A stretch of 64,000 bases of DNA from LMUY01 sp965199105 (lineage in GTDB: Bacteria; Pseudomonadota; Alphaproteobacteria; Acetobacterales; Acetobacteraceae), in the NCBI GenBank assembly GCA_965199105.1, contig CBDAQO010000002.1:2914001-2978000 (forward strand), written 5' to 3'. The translations under genes and the position numbers were made by a program. Positions 36,396 to 44,792 of this stretch are shown here, in pieces (the first letter of the stretch is position 1; the number at the start of each line of letters is the position of its first letter). Under the pieces are notes generated by a model. That model did no database searches, was not told where the DNA came from, and was given only the letters and a program-made list of their open reading frames with translations.

Positions 36396-37397
36396 TCAGG
36401 GTGGGGGCAAGCGGGGGTTGCCGGGCGGTTGCGTGGCACGTTGCTTGACGAGGGCGAGGAGGGCGCGGCTGAGCGGCATGGGCAAGTCGAGCCAGTCCGC
36501 CATTTCGACCACGGCGCCGAGGATGGCGTCGATTTCCAGCGGGCGGCCGAGTTCCAGGTCCTGCAGCATGGAGGTTTTGTGTGCGCCCACGGCGGCGGTC
36601 CCGGCGATGCGTTGATCGACGTCGAGGGTGAAGCGGGCGCCCAGGGCTTCGGCCACGGCGCGGCCTTCGAGCATGATGGCGCGGGCCAAGGCACGGGTGG
36701 CGGGGTCGGTGGTGATCACGTCCAGGGTGGCGGTGGTGAGGGCGCTGATCGGGTTGAACGCCATGTTGCCCCAGAGCTTGACCCAGAGTTCGTCGCGGAT
36801 GCGGGGCCGGATGGGCGCCTTGAACCCGGCGGCGATCAGCAGGGCGGCGAGGCTGGCGCAGCGTTCGGTGCGCTCGCCAGAGGGTTCGCCCAGGGTGAAG
36901 CGGTCGCCATAGGTGTGGTCGATCACGCCGGGTGCGGCGATGCTGGCGGCGGGGTGGATGATGCAGCAGAGGGTTTGCGGCGGCGGCAGCGCTTGCCACA
37001 GCGCGCCCGCCGGGTCGACGGCGTGGACTCGGCGGTCGGTGAACGGGGCGGGCAGGCCGTGGGTGTACCACCAGGGAACGCCGTTGACGCCGGCGATGAT
37101 GGTGGTGGCGGGCCCGATCAGCGGCGCGAGCTGCGGCAGCGCGGGCTCGAGCGAGTGGGCCTTGAGGGTGATGAGCAGGTAGTCTTGCGGACCGAGTTCG
37201 GCGCCATGGGCCACGGCGTGGGGATGGGTGACGTGGCGCTGCCCGCCGGATTGCAGCACCAGGCCGTGCTGCTGGATGGCAGCGAGATGGGCGCCGCGAG
37301 CGACCAGGGACACGGGGGTGCCGGCGGCCTGCAGCCTGGCCGCCATCAGGCCGCCGATGGCGCCGGCGCCGAACACGCAAATGCTGGGTTTCGTCAA
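36396..37397 (-). CDS. 2-dehydropantoate 2-reductase family protein
   Basis: Ketopantoate reductase (PanE/ApbA) fold: N-terminal Rossmann domain with ICVFGAGAIGGLMAARL and the C-terminal helical domain with WVKLWGNMAFNPISALT, containing the catalytic lysine region. Length 333 residues. True PanE makes pantoate for CoA, but alphaproteobacteria usually have several paralogues with unassigned oxo-acid substrates. It overlaps the downstream-strand acyl-CoA ligase by four bases (ATGA), which argues for a shared catabolic role rather than pantothenate synthesis. Confidence 0.85.
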   Translation of the reverse strand: MTKPSICVFGAGAIGGLMAARLQAAGTPVSLVARGAHLAAIQQHGLVLQSGGQRHVTHPHAVAHGAELGPQDYLLITLKAHSLEPALPQLAPLIGPATTIIAGVNGVPWWYTHGLPAPFTDRRVHAVDPAGALWQALPPPQTLCCIIHPAASIAAPGVIDHTYGDRFTLGEPSGERTERCASLAALLIAAGFKAPIRPRIRDELWVKLWGNMAFNPISALTTATLDVITTDPATRALARAIMLEGRAVAEALGARFTLDVDQRIAGTAAVGAHKTSMLQDLELGRPLEIDAILGAVVEMADWLDLPMPLSRALLALVKQRATQPPGNPRLPPP

Positions 37398-38938
37398 GCG
37401 CCGAGGCCCAGCTTGGCGGCCAGGCCGATGCGCTGGACCTTGCCAGTGGCGCCCTTCGGGATTTCGGCGCGGATGACGACGTGGCGCGGCACCTTGAAGG
37501 CGGCGAGGCGTCCGGCGGCGAAGGCGCGTAGGTCGGCTTCGGTGAGGTCGTGGCCGGGTCGGGGCACTACGATGGCGGCGACTTCCTCGCCCAGTTTGTC
37601 GTGCGGAACGGCGAAGGTGCAGGCTTCGGCCACGCCCGGGTGGTCGAGCAGCACGACGTCGACCTCGAGCGGGCTGATCTTCTCGCCGCCGCGGTTGATC
37701 TGCTCCTTCAGGCGCCCGGTGAGAAAGAGGTAGCCGTCCGCGTCGAGCCGGCCCTGGTCGCCGGTGCGGAACCAGCCGGCGGTGAAGGCGCGGGCGTTGG
37801 CCGCCGGGTTGCGGTCGTAGCCGGACGTGACGTTGGGGCCGCGGATCACCACCTCACCGATTTCGCCCTGGGGCAGCAGGGTGCCGGCGTCGTCCATGAT
37901 GGCGATGTCCGGCCCGGCGGCGACGCCCACCGCGCCGGGCTTACGCGCGCGGGGCGGCAGCGGGTTGGCGGCCATCTGGTGGGCGGCCTCGGTCATGCCG
38001 TAGGCCTCGATGACGGGGCTGCCGAACACGTCCTCGAGCTCGGCCATGACCTGCGGCGGCAGCGAGGCGGAGGAGGAGCGGATCAGCCGCAAGCCGGCGG
38101 CGCGGGCCTGCTCCGGGTGGCTGCGCAGGCGCATCAGGATGGCCTGGTGCATGGTCGGCACCGCGGTGTACCAGGTGGGTTGGACGGTGGCGAGCCAGTC
38201 GGCGAACTTGAACGCGTTGAACCCCGGCGTGCAGCACACCGCGGCGCCGGCTGCCAGCGAGGCGGTGACGGCGGCGATCAGGCCGTGGATGTGGAACAGC
38301 GGCATGACGTTGAGGCAGGTGTCGCCCGGGGCGAGTGCCAGCGATTGGGCGATGTGGCGGGCGGAGGCGGCGACGTTGCCATTGGTGAGTGGCACGATCT
38401 TGGGGCGGGCGGTGGTGCCGGAGGTGTGCAGCACGAGCGCCGGGTCATTGGCGGTCGGCAGGCGGGCGGTGGGCAGGCGGGCGTTGGGCAGGCGGGGGTT
38501 CGCGGGCAGGGCAGGCGGGGCGGCAGCGAGGAGCTGGAACGCGCCGGCAGCGCCCTCGCGCGGGTGCAGGGTGAGCACCGGGATGGCCAGGCGCGCGGCA
38601 ACGGCGGCGGCGGGGCCGGGGCTGGCGGCGGTGAGCACGATGGCAGCGGGCTGCAGGTCGGCCAGGTAGAACTCGAACTCGTCCTCCGTGTAGGCCGGGT
38701 TGAGCGGGGCGGCGCAGCAGGTGGCGGCGACGGTGAGGAAGGCGGTGGCCATCTCCGGCCCGTTGGGCAGCACGATGGCCACTCGGCAGTCGGCGCTCAC
38801 CCCGGCCTGGTGCAGCGTGGTGCGGGTGTCGGCGGCCAGAGCCTGGAGCTGGGCGGCGCCGAGCCAGGGCTGGCCTGGGGCGCCGATGACGCGCGCGCCG
38901 GTGGTGGCGGCCACGATGTCCCAGACGGTGGTTAGCAT
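37394..38938 (-). CDS. AMP-dependent acyl-CoA synthetase (oxalate--CoA ligase-like)
   Basis: Adenylate-forming ligase activating a carboxylic acid with ATP and CoA. The 514-residue protein has the P-loop LVLHTSGTTARPKIVPLTN, EAYGMTEAAHQMAANPLPP (A5), the hinge GWFRTGDQGRLDADGYLFL and A10 lysine in PKGATGKVQRI, all intact. The AAHQMA/NPLPP form resembles oxalyl-CoA synthetases (plant AAE3, yeast Pcs60). Around residues 145-165 it has a RLPNA/RLPTA tandem repeat not expected in the family. It is translationally coupled to the PanE-like gene. Confidence 0.88.
   Translation of the reverse strand: MLTTVWDIVAATTGARVIGAPGQPWLGAAQLQALAADTRTTLHQAGVSADCRVAIVLPNGPEMATAFLTVAATCCAAPLNPAYTEDEFEFYLADLQPAAIVLTAASPGPAAAVAARLAIPVLTLHPREGAAGAFQLLAAAPPALPANPRLPNARLPTARLPTANDPALVLHTSGTTARPKIVPLTNGNVAASARHIAQSLALAPGDTCLNVMPLFHIHGLIAAVTASLAAGAAVCCTPGFNAFKFADWLATVQPTWYTAVPTMHQAILMRLRSHPEQARAAGLRLIRSSSASLPPQVMAELEDVFGSPVIEAYGMTEAAHQMAANPLPPRARKPGAVGVAAGPDIAIMDDAGTLLPQGEIGEVVIRGPNVTSGYDRNPAANARAFTAGWFRTGDQGRLDADGYLFLTGRLKEQINRGGEKISPLEVDVVLLDHPGVAEACTFAVPHDKLGEEVAAIVVPRPGHDLTEADLRAFAAGRLAAFKVPRHVVIRAEIPKGATGKVQRIGLAAKLGLGA
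38445..38505. repeat. 15-bp tandem repeat inside the acyl-CoA ligase gene
   Basis: About three to four units close to GGCGGGCGTTGGGCA, encoding RLPNA-RLPTA-RLPTA on the minus strand just before the P-loop. The unit length is a multiple of three, so copy changes keep the frame. Confidence 0.7.
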
Positions 38939-39017
38939 GGCGTCTCCTGGCGGTCCGCGCGGGTGCGGAGGGTCAGCCTACCGGGCGGGGCGGGGCGGCG
39001 CCAAGCTGGAAAGCGGT

Positions 39018-39051
39018 GCCCCTCACCTAACCCTCTCCCAGGGGAGGGGGC
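39018..39051. repeat. Short palindromic repeat, copy 4 (inverted orientation)
   Basis: GCCCCTCACCTAACCCTCTC then CCA-GGGGAGGGGGC: the same family read in reverse orientation. It lies in the 148-base gap between the dehydratase end and the acyl-CoA ligase start, ahead of CTTTTT, which could make it a terminator in the plus direction. Confidence 0.75.
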
Positions 39052-39086
39052 TTTTTGGTGGGTGGCTTGTCGCTAAAAGGGAAGGC

Positions 39087-40877
39087 TTAGTGGTTGTTGC
39101 GGGCCTCGCCGCGGCGCTCGATGATGTCGAGGTAAAGCGTGGCGGACTCGAGGCAGGCGCCGGTGCCCTGCTGGCCGACCATGCCGCGGTAGATCTCCTC
39201 CCAGGGCGTCTGGTTGAGCAGCTTGGGCGGCGTCCAGGCGGCGCGGCGGGCGGCCAGTTCCGCGGGCGGGATCAGCACGTCCACGGTGTTGTGGTTCAGG
39301 TCGATGCGCACCGGGTCGCCGGTCTGCAACAGGGCCAGGCCGCCGCCGACCGCCGCTTCGGGCGACACGTTCAGGATGGACGGGCTGCCCGAGGTGCCGG
39401 ATTGGCGGCCGTCCCCCATCGTGGGCAGCGCGTCGATGCCGCGCCGCAGCAGCGCCGCCGGGGGCTGCATGTTCACCACCTCGGCGCCGCCCGGGTAGCC
39501 GATCGGGCCGCAGTTGCGGATCACCAGCAGGGTGTGCTCGTCGACGCCCAGGTCGGGGTCCTCGATGCGGGCGTGGTAATCCTCGGGGCCTTCAAACACC
39601 ACCGCGTGGCCTTCAAACACGTTGGGATGCGCCGGGTCGGACAGGAAGCGGGCGCGGAACGCCGGGTCGATCACGCTGGTCTTCATCACCGCAGTGTCGA
39701 ACAGGTTGCCGGACATGACGACGTAGCCGGCGGCGGGCTTGAGCGGCTCGGACCAGGCGCGGATCACTTCGCGGTCCGGCTGCTCCACGTTCGCCAGGTC
39801 CTCGGCCAGGGTGCGCCCTGTGACGGTGCGGACGTCGCCGTGGAGCTTGCCGGCGGCGAGCAGCTCACGCATCACGCCGGGCACGCCGCCGGCGCGGTGG
39901 AAGCCCTCGCCGAGGTAGCGCCCGGCCGGCTGGCAATCCACCAGCAGCGGGATGTCCGGGCCGAGGCGCTGCCAATCGTCCAGCGTGTGCTCCACCCCCA
40001 TGTGGCGCGCGATGGCCACCATGTGGATCGGGCAGTTGGAGGAGGCGCCGAGGGCGGCGGCGGCCACCACGACGTTCTCGAACGCCTCGCGGGTCATGAT
40101 GTCGGAGGGGCGCAGATTTTCATGCACCATGCCCACGATGCGGCGGCCGGTCTCGTAGGCCATCCAGGCGCGCTCGCGGTAGGGGGCTGGGATGGCGGCG
40201 CACCCGGGCAGCATCATGCCGAGCGCTTCGGCCAGGCTGTTCATGCTGGTGGCGGTGCCCATGGTGTTGCAGTGGCCCGGCGAGGGGGCCGAGCTGGCGA
40301 CCATGTTCATGAACTCCTGGTAGCCGATCTCGCCCTCGGCCAGCAGCTTGCGCGCCTGCCAGATGATGGTGCCGGAGCCGGACAGGCGGCCCTTCCACCA
40401 GCCGTCCAGCATGGGCCCGACGTTGAGCGCGATGGCGGGGATGTTCACCGTGGCCGCGCCCATGAGGCAGGCGGGCGTGGTCTTGTCGCAGCCGGTGGTG
40501 AGGATCACGCCGTCCAGCGGGTAGCCGTGCAGCACCTCCACCAGGCCGAGATAGGCCAGGTTGCGGTCCAGCGCCGCGGTGGGGCGCTTGCCGGTCTCCT
40601 GGATGGGGTGCATCGGGAACTCCATCGGGATGCCGCCCGCGTCGCGGATCCCGTCGCGCATCCGGCTGGCCAACTCGATGTGGTGGCGGTTGCACGGGGA
40701 GAGGTCGCTGCCGGTCTGCGCGATGCCGATGATCGGCTTGCCGCCCTGCAGCTCCTCGCGCGTAATGCCGTAGTTCATGTAGCGCTCGATGTAGAGCGCG
40801 GTCATGCCCGGGTCGTGCGGATTGTCGAACCAGCGGCGGCTGCGCAGCCGGTGATCCGGCCCGGTGACGTGGTCCAT
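39087..40877 (-). CDS. IlvD/Edd family dehydratase (sugar-acid dehydratase type)
   Basis: Fe-S dehydratase of the IlvD/Edd family. The 596-residue product shows the three cluster cysteines in SPCNRHH, TTGCDKTTPAC and SSNCPIH, and the C-terminal MGDGRQSGTSGSPSILNVSPEAA. The WFDNPHDPGMTALYIERYMN opening and about 595-residue length fit the pentonate/hexonate dehydratase branch (for example L-arabonate or D-xylonate dehydratase) better than dihydroxy-acid dehydratase of branched-chain synthesis. AGGAG seven bases before the ATG at 40877 decides the start. Neighbouring sugar transport and lactonase genes support a sugar-acid substrate. Confidence 0.88.
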   Translation of the reverse strand: MDHVTGPDHRLRSRRWFDNPHDPGMTALYIERYMNYGITREELQGGKPIIGIAQTGSDLSPCNRHHIELASRMRDGIRDAGGIPMEFPMHPIQETGKRPTAALDRNLAYLGLVEVLHGYPLDGVILTTGCDKTTPACLMGAATVNIPAIALNVGPMLDGWWKGRLSGSGTIIWQARKLLAEGEIGYQEFMNMVASSAPSPGHCNTMGTATSMNSLAEALGMMLPGCAAIPAPYRERAWMAYETGRRIVGMVHENLRPSDIMTREAFENVVVAAAALGASSNCPIHMVAIARHMGVEHTLDDWQRLGPDIPLLVDCQPAGRYLGEGFHRAGGVPGVMRELLAAGKLHGDVRTVTGRTLAEDLANVEQPDREVIRAWSEPLKPAAGYVVMSGNLFDTAVMKTSVIDPAFRARFLSDPAHPNVFEGHAVVFEGPEDYHARIEDPDLGVDEHTLLVIRNCGPIGYPGGAEVVNMQPPAALLRRGIDALPTMGDGRQSGTSGSPSILNVSPEAAVGGGLALLQTGDPVRIDLNHNTVDVLIPPAELAARRAAWTPPKLLNQTPWEEIYRGMVGQQGTGACLESATLYLDIIERRGEARNNH

Positions 40878-40928
40878 CCCAAAACTCCTAAGCGTTTTCA
40901 ATGACGGTGGGTGTTGCGCCCGGCAGTG

Positions 40929-41400
40929 TCAATCGCGGGCGGGGGGCGCCTCGTCGGGCCAGACCAGGCGTGGGCCCGGCGGGAGGGCCACCTCGATCCT
41001 GTCATAGATGTCGGCAAGGCGGATGGTAATGCCAAGGTCCGGCACTGGGGCGCTGTCTTGCACGTCGCGCATATGGCGGCATTGCCACTCGGCGCCATGC
41101 CGGGTCCAGAGCCCGACGTCGGCCGCGCGCGGGTTGACCAGCAGGATGGCTTGCACGGCGGGGATGGCCTGAATTCCTCGAACTTGATCGTGTTGTCGAC
41201 TTCGATGGTGGAGCGCGACAGCACCTCCGCCACCAGGCGCGGCCGGTCGGACTTCACCGCCGTCTCGTCGAAGGGGGCGCAGAACACCGCCGCGTCCGGC
41301 CGCCGCAGCGTCCATCGGGTGACCCAGACACCGATGTCGGCGCCAAACGCGTCACACGGGCTGCCGACCCGGCGCAGCTCGTTTTTCAGTAGCCAACGGA
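40929..41400 (-). pseudogene. Uma2-family (DUF820) gene, frameshifted and 5'-truncated
   Basis: Two overlapping minus-strand frames together make one Uma2 (PD-(D/E)XK-like) protein. The first reads ELRRVGSPCDAFGADIGVWV then RPDAAVFC, RPRLVAEVLSRSTIEVDNTI and KFEEF; the second continues QAIPAVQAILLVNPRAADVG and ends DIYDRIEVALPPGPRLVW. The switch falls at about 41170-41173, where one base appears missing (GAATTCAGG for GAATTCCAGG). The usual N-terminal part of about 60 residues is also absent, replaced by the MFS gene's upstream region. It is probably dead unless the shift is a sequencing error. Confidence 0.75.
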
Positions 41401-41492
41401 GTCCGCTTTGCAGGCGCTTCGCCCGCCAAATGCCTCGCCAAACCGCTCCAGGTCGGCTTAGGCTGATCGCAACAAAAACGGGGAGGGCGCCA

Positions 41493-42815
41493 ATGGCTGC
41501 CACATTGCGTGCAACGCCGCGCGTGAAGACCATCCAGCGCACCGCATTGGCGCTGCTGGTGCTATCCGGCGTGGTCAACTACATCGACCGCGCAACGCTG
41601 GCCGTCGCCAATCCGCTGATCCGCCAGGAGATGGGGCTCTCCATCGCCGACATGGGATACCTGCTGTCGGCGTTCCTGTGGTCCTACGCCTTCTCGCAAC
41701 TGCCCACCGGCGCCATGGTCGACAAGCTCGGCCCACGCTTGCTGCTCGCGGTCGGCCTGTCGCTATGGTCGCTGGCGCAACTGCTCGGCGGGCTGGTGCA
41801 GAGCTTCGGGCAGTTCTTCGGCGCCCGCATCCTGCTCGGCATCGGCGAGGCGCCGCAATTTCCCACCGCGGCGCGGGTGGTGCGCGACTGGTTCAACCCG
41901 CGCGACCGCGGGCTGGCCACCGGCATCTTCAATTGCGCCTCCACCCTCGGCACCGCCATCGCCGTGCCGCTGCTGACGGCGCTGATGCTGGTGTTCGGCT
42001 GGCGCTGGATGTTCGCCATCATGGGCGCGGCCGGCCTGCTGGTGGCAGGGGCGTGGTATGCGTTCTACCGCAACCCCGGCGACCTCGGCCTGAACGCGGC
42101 GGAGCAGGCCTACCGCACCGAGGGCGACCCGGCGAACCAGCGCACCGTGGTGACGCTGGCGGAGTGGAAGCAGCTTTTCCGCTATCGCACCACCTGGGGC
42201 ATGATCCTGGGCTATTTCGGCACGATCTATCTCACCTGGATCTACACGGCCTGGCTGCCGGGCTACCTCGAGATCGAGCGCCACATGAGCGTGAAATACA
42301 CCGGCATCGCCGCCGCCATCCCGTTCGCCTGGGGCGTGGTGGGCGGCGTGCTGGGCGGCAGCCTGGCCGACATGCTGGTCCGCCGCGGCGTCTCGCCCAT
42401 GCGCAGCCGCAAGGTTCCGGCCGCGATCGCCCTGCTCGGCACCGCGGCCTGCACGGTGGCAGCGGCCTATGTGCAGAGCAACCTGCTGGCGGTGGCGTTC
42501 ATCTCCGCCTCGCTGTTCCTGGTCTACGTAACCAGCACCTGCGCCTGGGCGCTGTCCTCGGTCGCCGCACCCACCAACTGCACCGCCTCGATCGGCGCCA
42601 TGCAGAACTTCGGCGGCTACCTCGGCGGCGCGCTGGCCCCCACCGTCACCGGGCTGATCGTGCAAGCCACTGGCTCGTTCGTGCTGGCGCTGGTGGTGGG
42701 CGCGGTGATCGGCGTGGGTTCGGCCGCAAGCTACCTCTTCCTAGTGCGGGACCCGATCACCACGGCGCAAATCGAGTTGGGCATGGGACCGGGGGTGCGG
42801 CTGGCAGGGGCCTGA
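41493..42815 (+). CDS. MFS transporter, anion:cation symporter (sugar-acid) type
   Basis: A 440-residue, 12-helix inner-membrane carrier. YIDRATLAVANPLIRQEMGL and SYAFSQLPTGAMVDKLGPR at the N-terminus and GIGEAPQFPTAARVVRDWF match the ACS family (hexuronate, galactonate, glucarate porters). A GGGAGG ribosome site lies seven bases before the ATG at 41493. It is divergent from the dehydratase, with the Uma2 remnant between them, and probably imports a sugar acid for it. Confidence 0.9.
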   Translation: MAATLRATPRVKTIQRTALALLVLSGVVNYIDRATLAVANPLIRQEMGLSIADMGYLLSAFLWSYAFSQLPTGAMVDKLGPRLLLAVGLSLWSLAQLLGGLVQSFGQFFGARILLGIGEAPQFPTAARVVRDWFNPRDRGLATGIFNCASTLGTAIAVPLLTALMLVFGWRWMFAIMGAAGLLVAGAWYAFYRNPGDLGLNAAEQAYRTEGDPANQRTVVTLAEWKQLFRYRTTWGMILGYFGTIYLTWIYTAWLPGYLEIERHMSVKYTGIAAAIPFAWGVVGGVLGGSLADMLVRRGVSPMRSRKVPAAIALLGTAACTVAAAYVQSNLLAVAFISASLFLVYVTSTCAWALSSVAAPTNCTASIGAMQNFGGYLGGALAPTVTGLIVQATGSFVLALVVGAVIGVGSAASYLFLVRDPITTAQIELGMGPGVRLAGA

Positions 42816-42822
42816 AGCGGGG

Positions 42823-43779
42823 TCAGGCCCGGTCGTCCTGGCGGCCATACAGCAGCAGCAGCCCCAGGATGACCACGCCATACATGATGCTACGGCCGTA
42901 ATCCGGCATGTTCAGCGTCAGCAGCACGCTCACCAGCACCACAAGGCTGATCGACCCGGCGACGCTGCCGACGTAGCTGCCGCGCCCGCCCAGGATGTAG
43001 ACGCCGCCGATCACCACGGCGGCGATCGACTGGAACAGGTAGGGCTCCCCCATGCCCAGCGCCGCCTGCCCGCCAAAGCCCACCAGCATAATGCCCGCCA
43101 GCGCCGAGAAGAAGCCGCTGAGCGCATACAGCGCCACCGTCACGGCGGTTACGTTCACGCCGGCCAGGTGGCTCGCGCGGGCGTTGTTGCCGATCGTGTA
43201 GGTGCTGCGGCCAAACTGCGTCATCGCCAGCAGGAACGAGACGGCGGCGATCACCATCAGCCAGCCCCACAGGATCCAGGGCACGCCGAGCAGGGTGCCA
43301 TGCACGGCCGCCTGCACCACCGGCGGCGCATAGGCGCTGCAACTGGCGCAGGTCATCCCGCCGCTCAGCCCCAGCGTCAGCCCCTGCATGATGCCGTCCA
43401 TCGCCAGCGTCATCACCACGGCCGGGATGCCGAGCAGGGCGACCCCGGCGCCGTTCACCGCCCCCACCAGCGCGCCCATGCCCAGCGTCAGCGCCAAAGC
43501 GGGCAGGGCGCGGGCATTGGTGCCGAGCGAACTCGTCACCATCAAAATCGCGGCCGAGTTCAGCACCCAGGGCACCGAAAGGTCGATCCCGCCGATCAGG
43601 ATCACGAAGGTCTGCCCCGCGGCGACCAGCCCGACGAAGGCGGCCACCACCAGGATGGAGCGGATCCCGTTCAGGCTTGCAAAGCCCGGCCGCACCGCCT
43701 CGCCGATGGCGAACAGCGCGACGGCCGCCAGGAAGGCATACGCGACCCGCCGCCGCTCAGGCGTGAACAGGCGCCTCAC
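42823..43779 (-). CDS. Sugar ABC transporter permease (second)
   Basis: Inner-membrane permease of the RbsC/AraH/XylH family (BPD_transp_2). The 318-residue product has about eight to ten helices and the conserved QTFVILIGGIDLSVPWVLN and YILGGRGSYVGSVAGS segments. The GTG at 43779 overlaps the stop of the first permease (GTGA). Two distinct permeases in one operon imply a heterodimeric channel. It is the last gene of the transporter operon. Confidence 0.93.
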   Translation of the reverse strand: MRRLFTPERRRVAYAFLAAVALFAIGEAVRPGFASLNGIRSILVVAAFVGLVAAGQTFVILIGGIDLSVPWVLNSAAILMVTSSLGTNARALPALALTLGMGALVGAVNGAGVALLGIPAVVMTLAMDGIMQGLTLGLSGGMTCASCSAYAPPVVQAAVHGTLLGVPWILWGWLMVIAAVSFLLAMTQFGRSTYTIGNNARASHLAGVNVTAVTVALYALSGFFSALAGIMLVGFGGQAALGMGEPYLFQSIAAVVIGGVYILGGRGSYVGSVAGSISLVVLVSVLLTLNMPDYGRSIMYGVVILGLLLLYGRQDDRA

Positions 43780-44792
43780 CGCCGCCGCACCAGGCGGCTG
43801 ACCAGGTTGGCCGCGACCACCGCCACCAGCAGGAACACGCCTTCGTAGAACGTCTGGTACAACGGATCGATCTGGGCGAAGAACAGGATGTTCACGATCA
43901 TCACCGTCACGAACGCGCCCAGCATCGCCCCCACCGCGCTGCCCCGCCCGCCGAACAGGCTGACCCCGCCCAGCACCGCGGCCACGATGGAGGTGAGCGT
44001 GTAGGTGTCGCCCGTGGTCGCGTCCCCCGCGGTAGCGCTGGCGGCCAGCAGCAAGCCCGCGGCGCCCGACGCCATGCCGCCGAGCGTGTAGGCTAGAATA
44101 ATGGTGCGGCGCGCCGAGATGCCGTAGCTGGTGGCGGCCAGCGCGTCGTTGCCCACGGCGAAGATCGCCACGCCGAGGTTGCTCCGCCGCAGCCCCGCCC
44201 AGAGCAGCGCCACCAGCGGCACGAACAGCAGCGACACCGGGTCGTTCGGGTTGGCCAGCACCGCGGTGTAGCCCGGCGGGATGGCGCCGCCCGGCTGCGG
44301 CAGCACGCGGATGGCGAGCCCCTGGTAGACCGACAGCGTCGCCAGCGTCACCAGGATCGGCTGCAGCCGACCGACCGCCACCAACACCCCGTTCACCAGC
44401 CCGCAACACCCGCCCACCAGCAGGATCACCACCGTCCACAGCGCCAGCATGGGCGGCGACCCGGTGAGCAGGACGGCGGCCAGCGCGTTCGTCAAATCCA
44501 CCACGCCTCCCACCGACAGGTCGATCCCGCGGGTGAGCACGACGATGGTCTGCGCCAGCGAGGCCATCGCCAGCGGCATGGCGTTGTTCACCGTCGAGGT
44601 GAGCTCGAAGTTGCCGGGCAGCCGGGCCTGCGTGGCCAGGAACAGGCCGCAATAGGCCAGCAGGCAGGCGCACAGCAGCAGCGCCACCAGCACCAGGCCG
44701 ATGTTCTGCGCCAGCGCATGCGCCAGCCGTGGCCGCCGCGCCGGAGCCCAGCCGCCAGCCCCCGCCAGCCCGAGCGGGCCCTCAGGCGGCAA
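43776..44792 (-). CDS. Sugar ABC transporter permease (first)
   Basis: RbsC/AraH-type permease, 338 residues, with QTIVVLTRGIDLSVGGVVDL and VLGGVSLFGGRGSAVGA as the family landmarks; the second permease has the same two motifs, so they are paralogues. The best start is a TTG at 44792 that overlaps the end of the ATPase gene by 11 bases; no ATG or GTG occurs before the first helix, so the exact start is uncertain. It pairs with the other permease around the shared ATPase. Confidence 0.92.
   Translation of the reverse strand: MPPEGPLGLAGAGGWAPARRPRLAHALAQNIGLVLVALLLCACLLAYCGLFLATQARLPGNFELTSTVNNAMPLAMASLAQTIVVLTRGIDLSVGGVVDLTNALAAVLLTGSPPMLALWTVVILLVGGCCGLVNGVLVAVGRLQPILVTLATLSVYQGLAIRVLPQPGGAIPPGYTAVLANPNDPVSLLFVPLVALLWAGLRRSNLGVAIFAVGNDALAATSYGISARRTIILAYTLGGMASGAAGLLLAASATAGDATTGDTYTLTSIVAAVLGGVSLFGGRGSAVGAMLGAFVTVMIVNILFFAQIDPLYQTFYEGVFLLVAVVAANLVSRLVRRR

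Noticed and set aside
38700..40904. 734-codon plus-strand open frame opposite the dehydratase
   Set aside because: Shadow of the IlvD/Edd gene; no family motifs in its translation.
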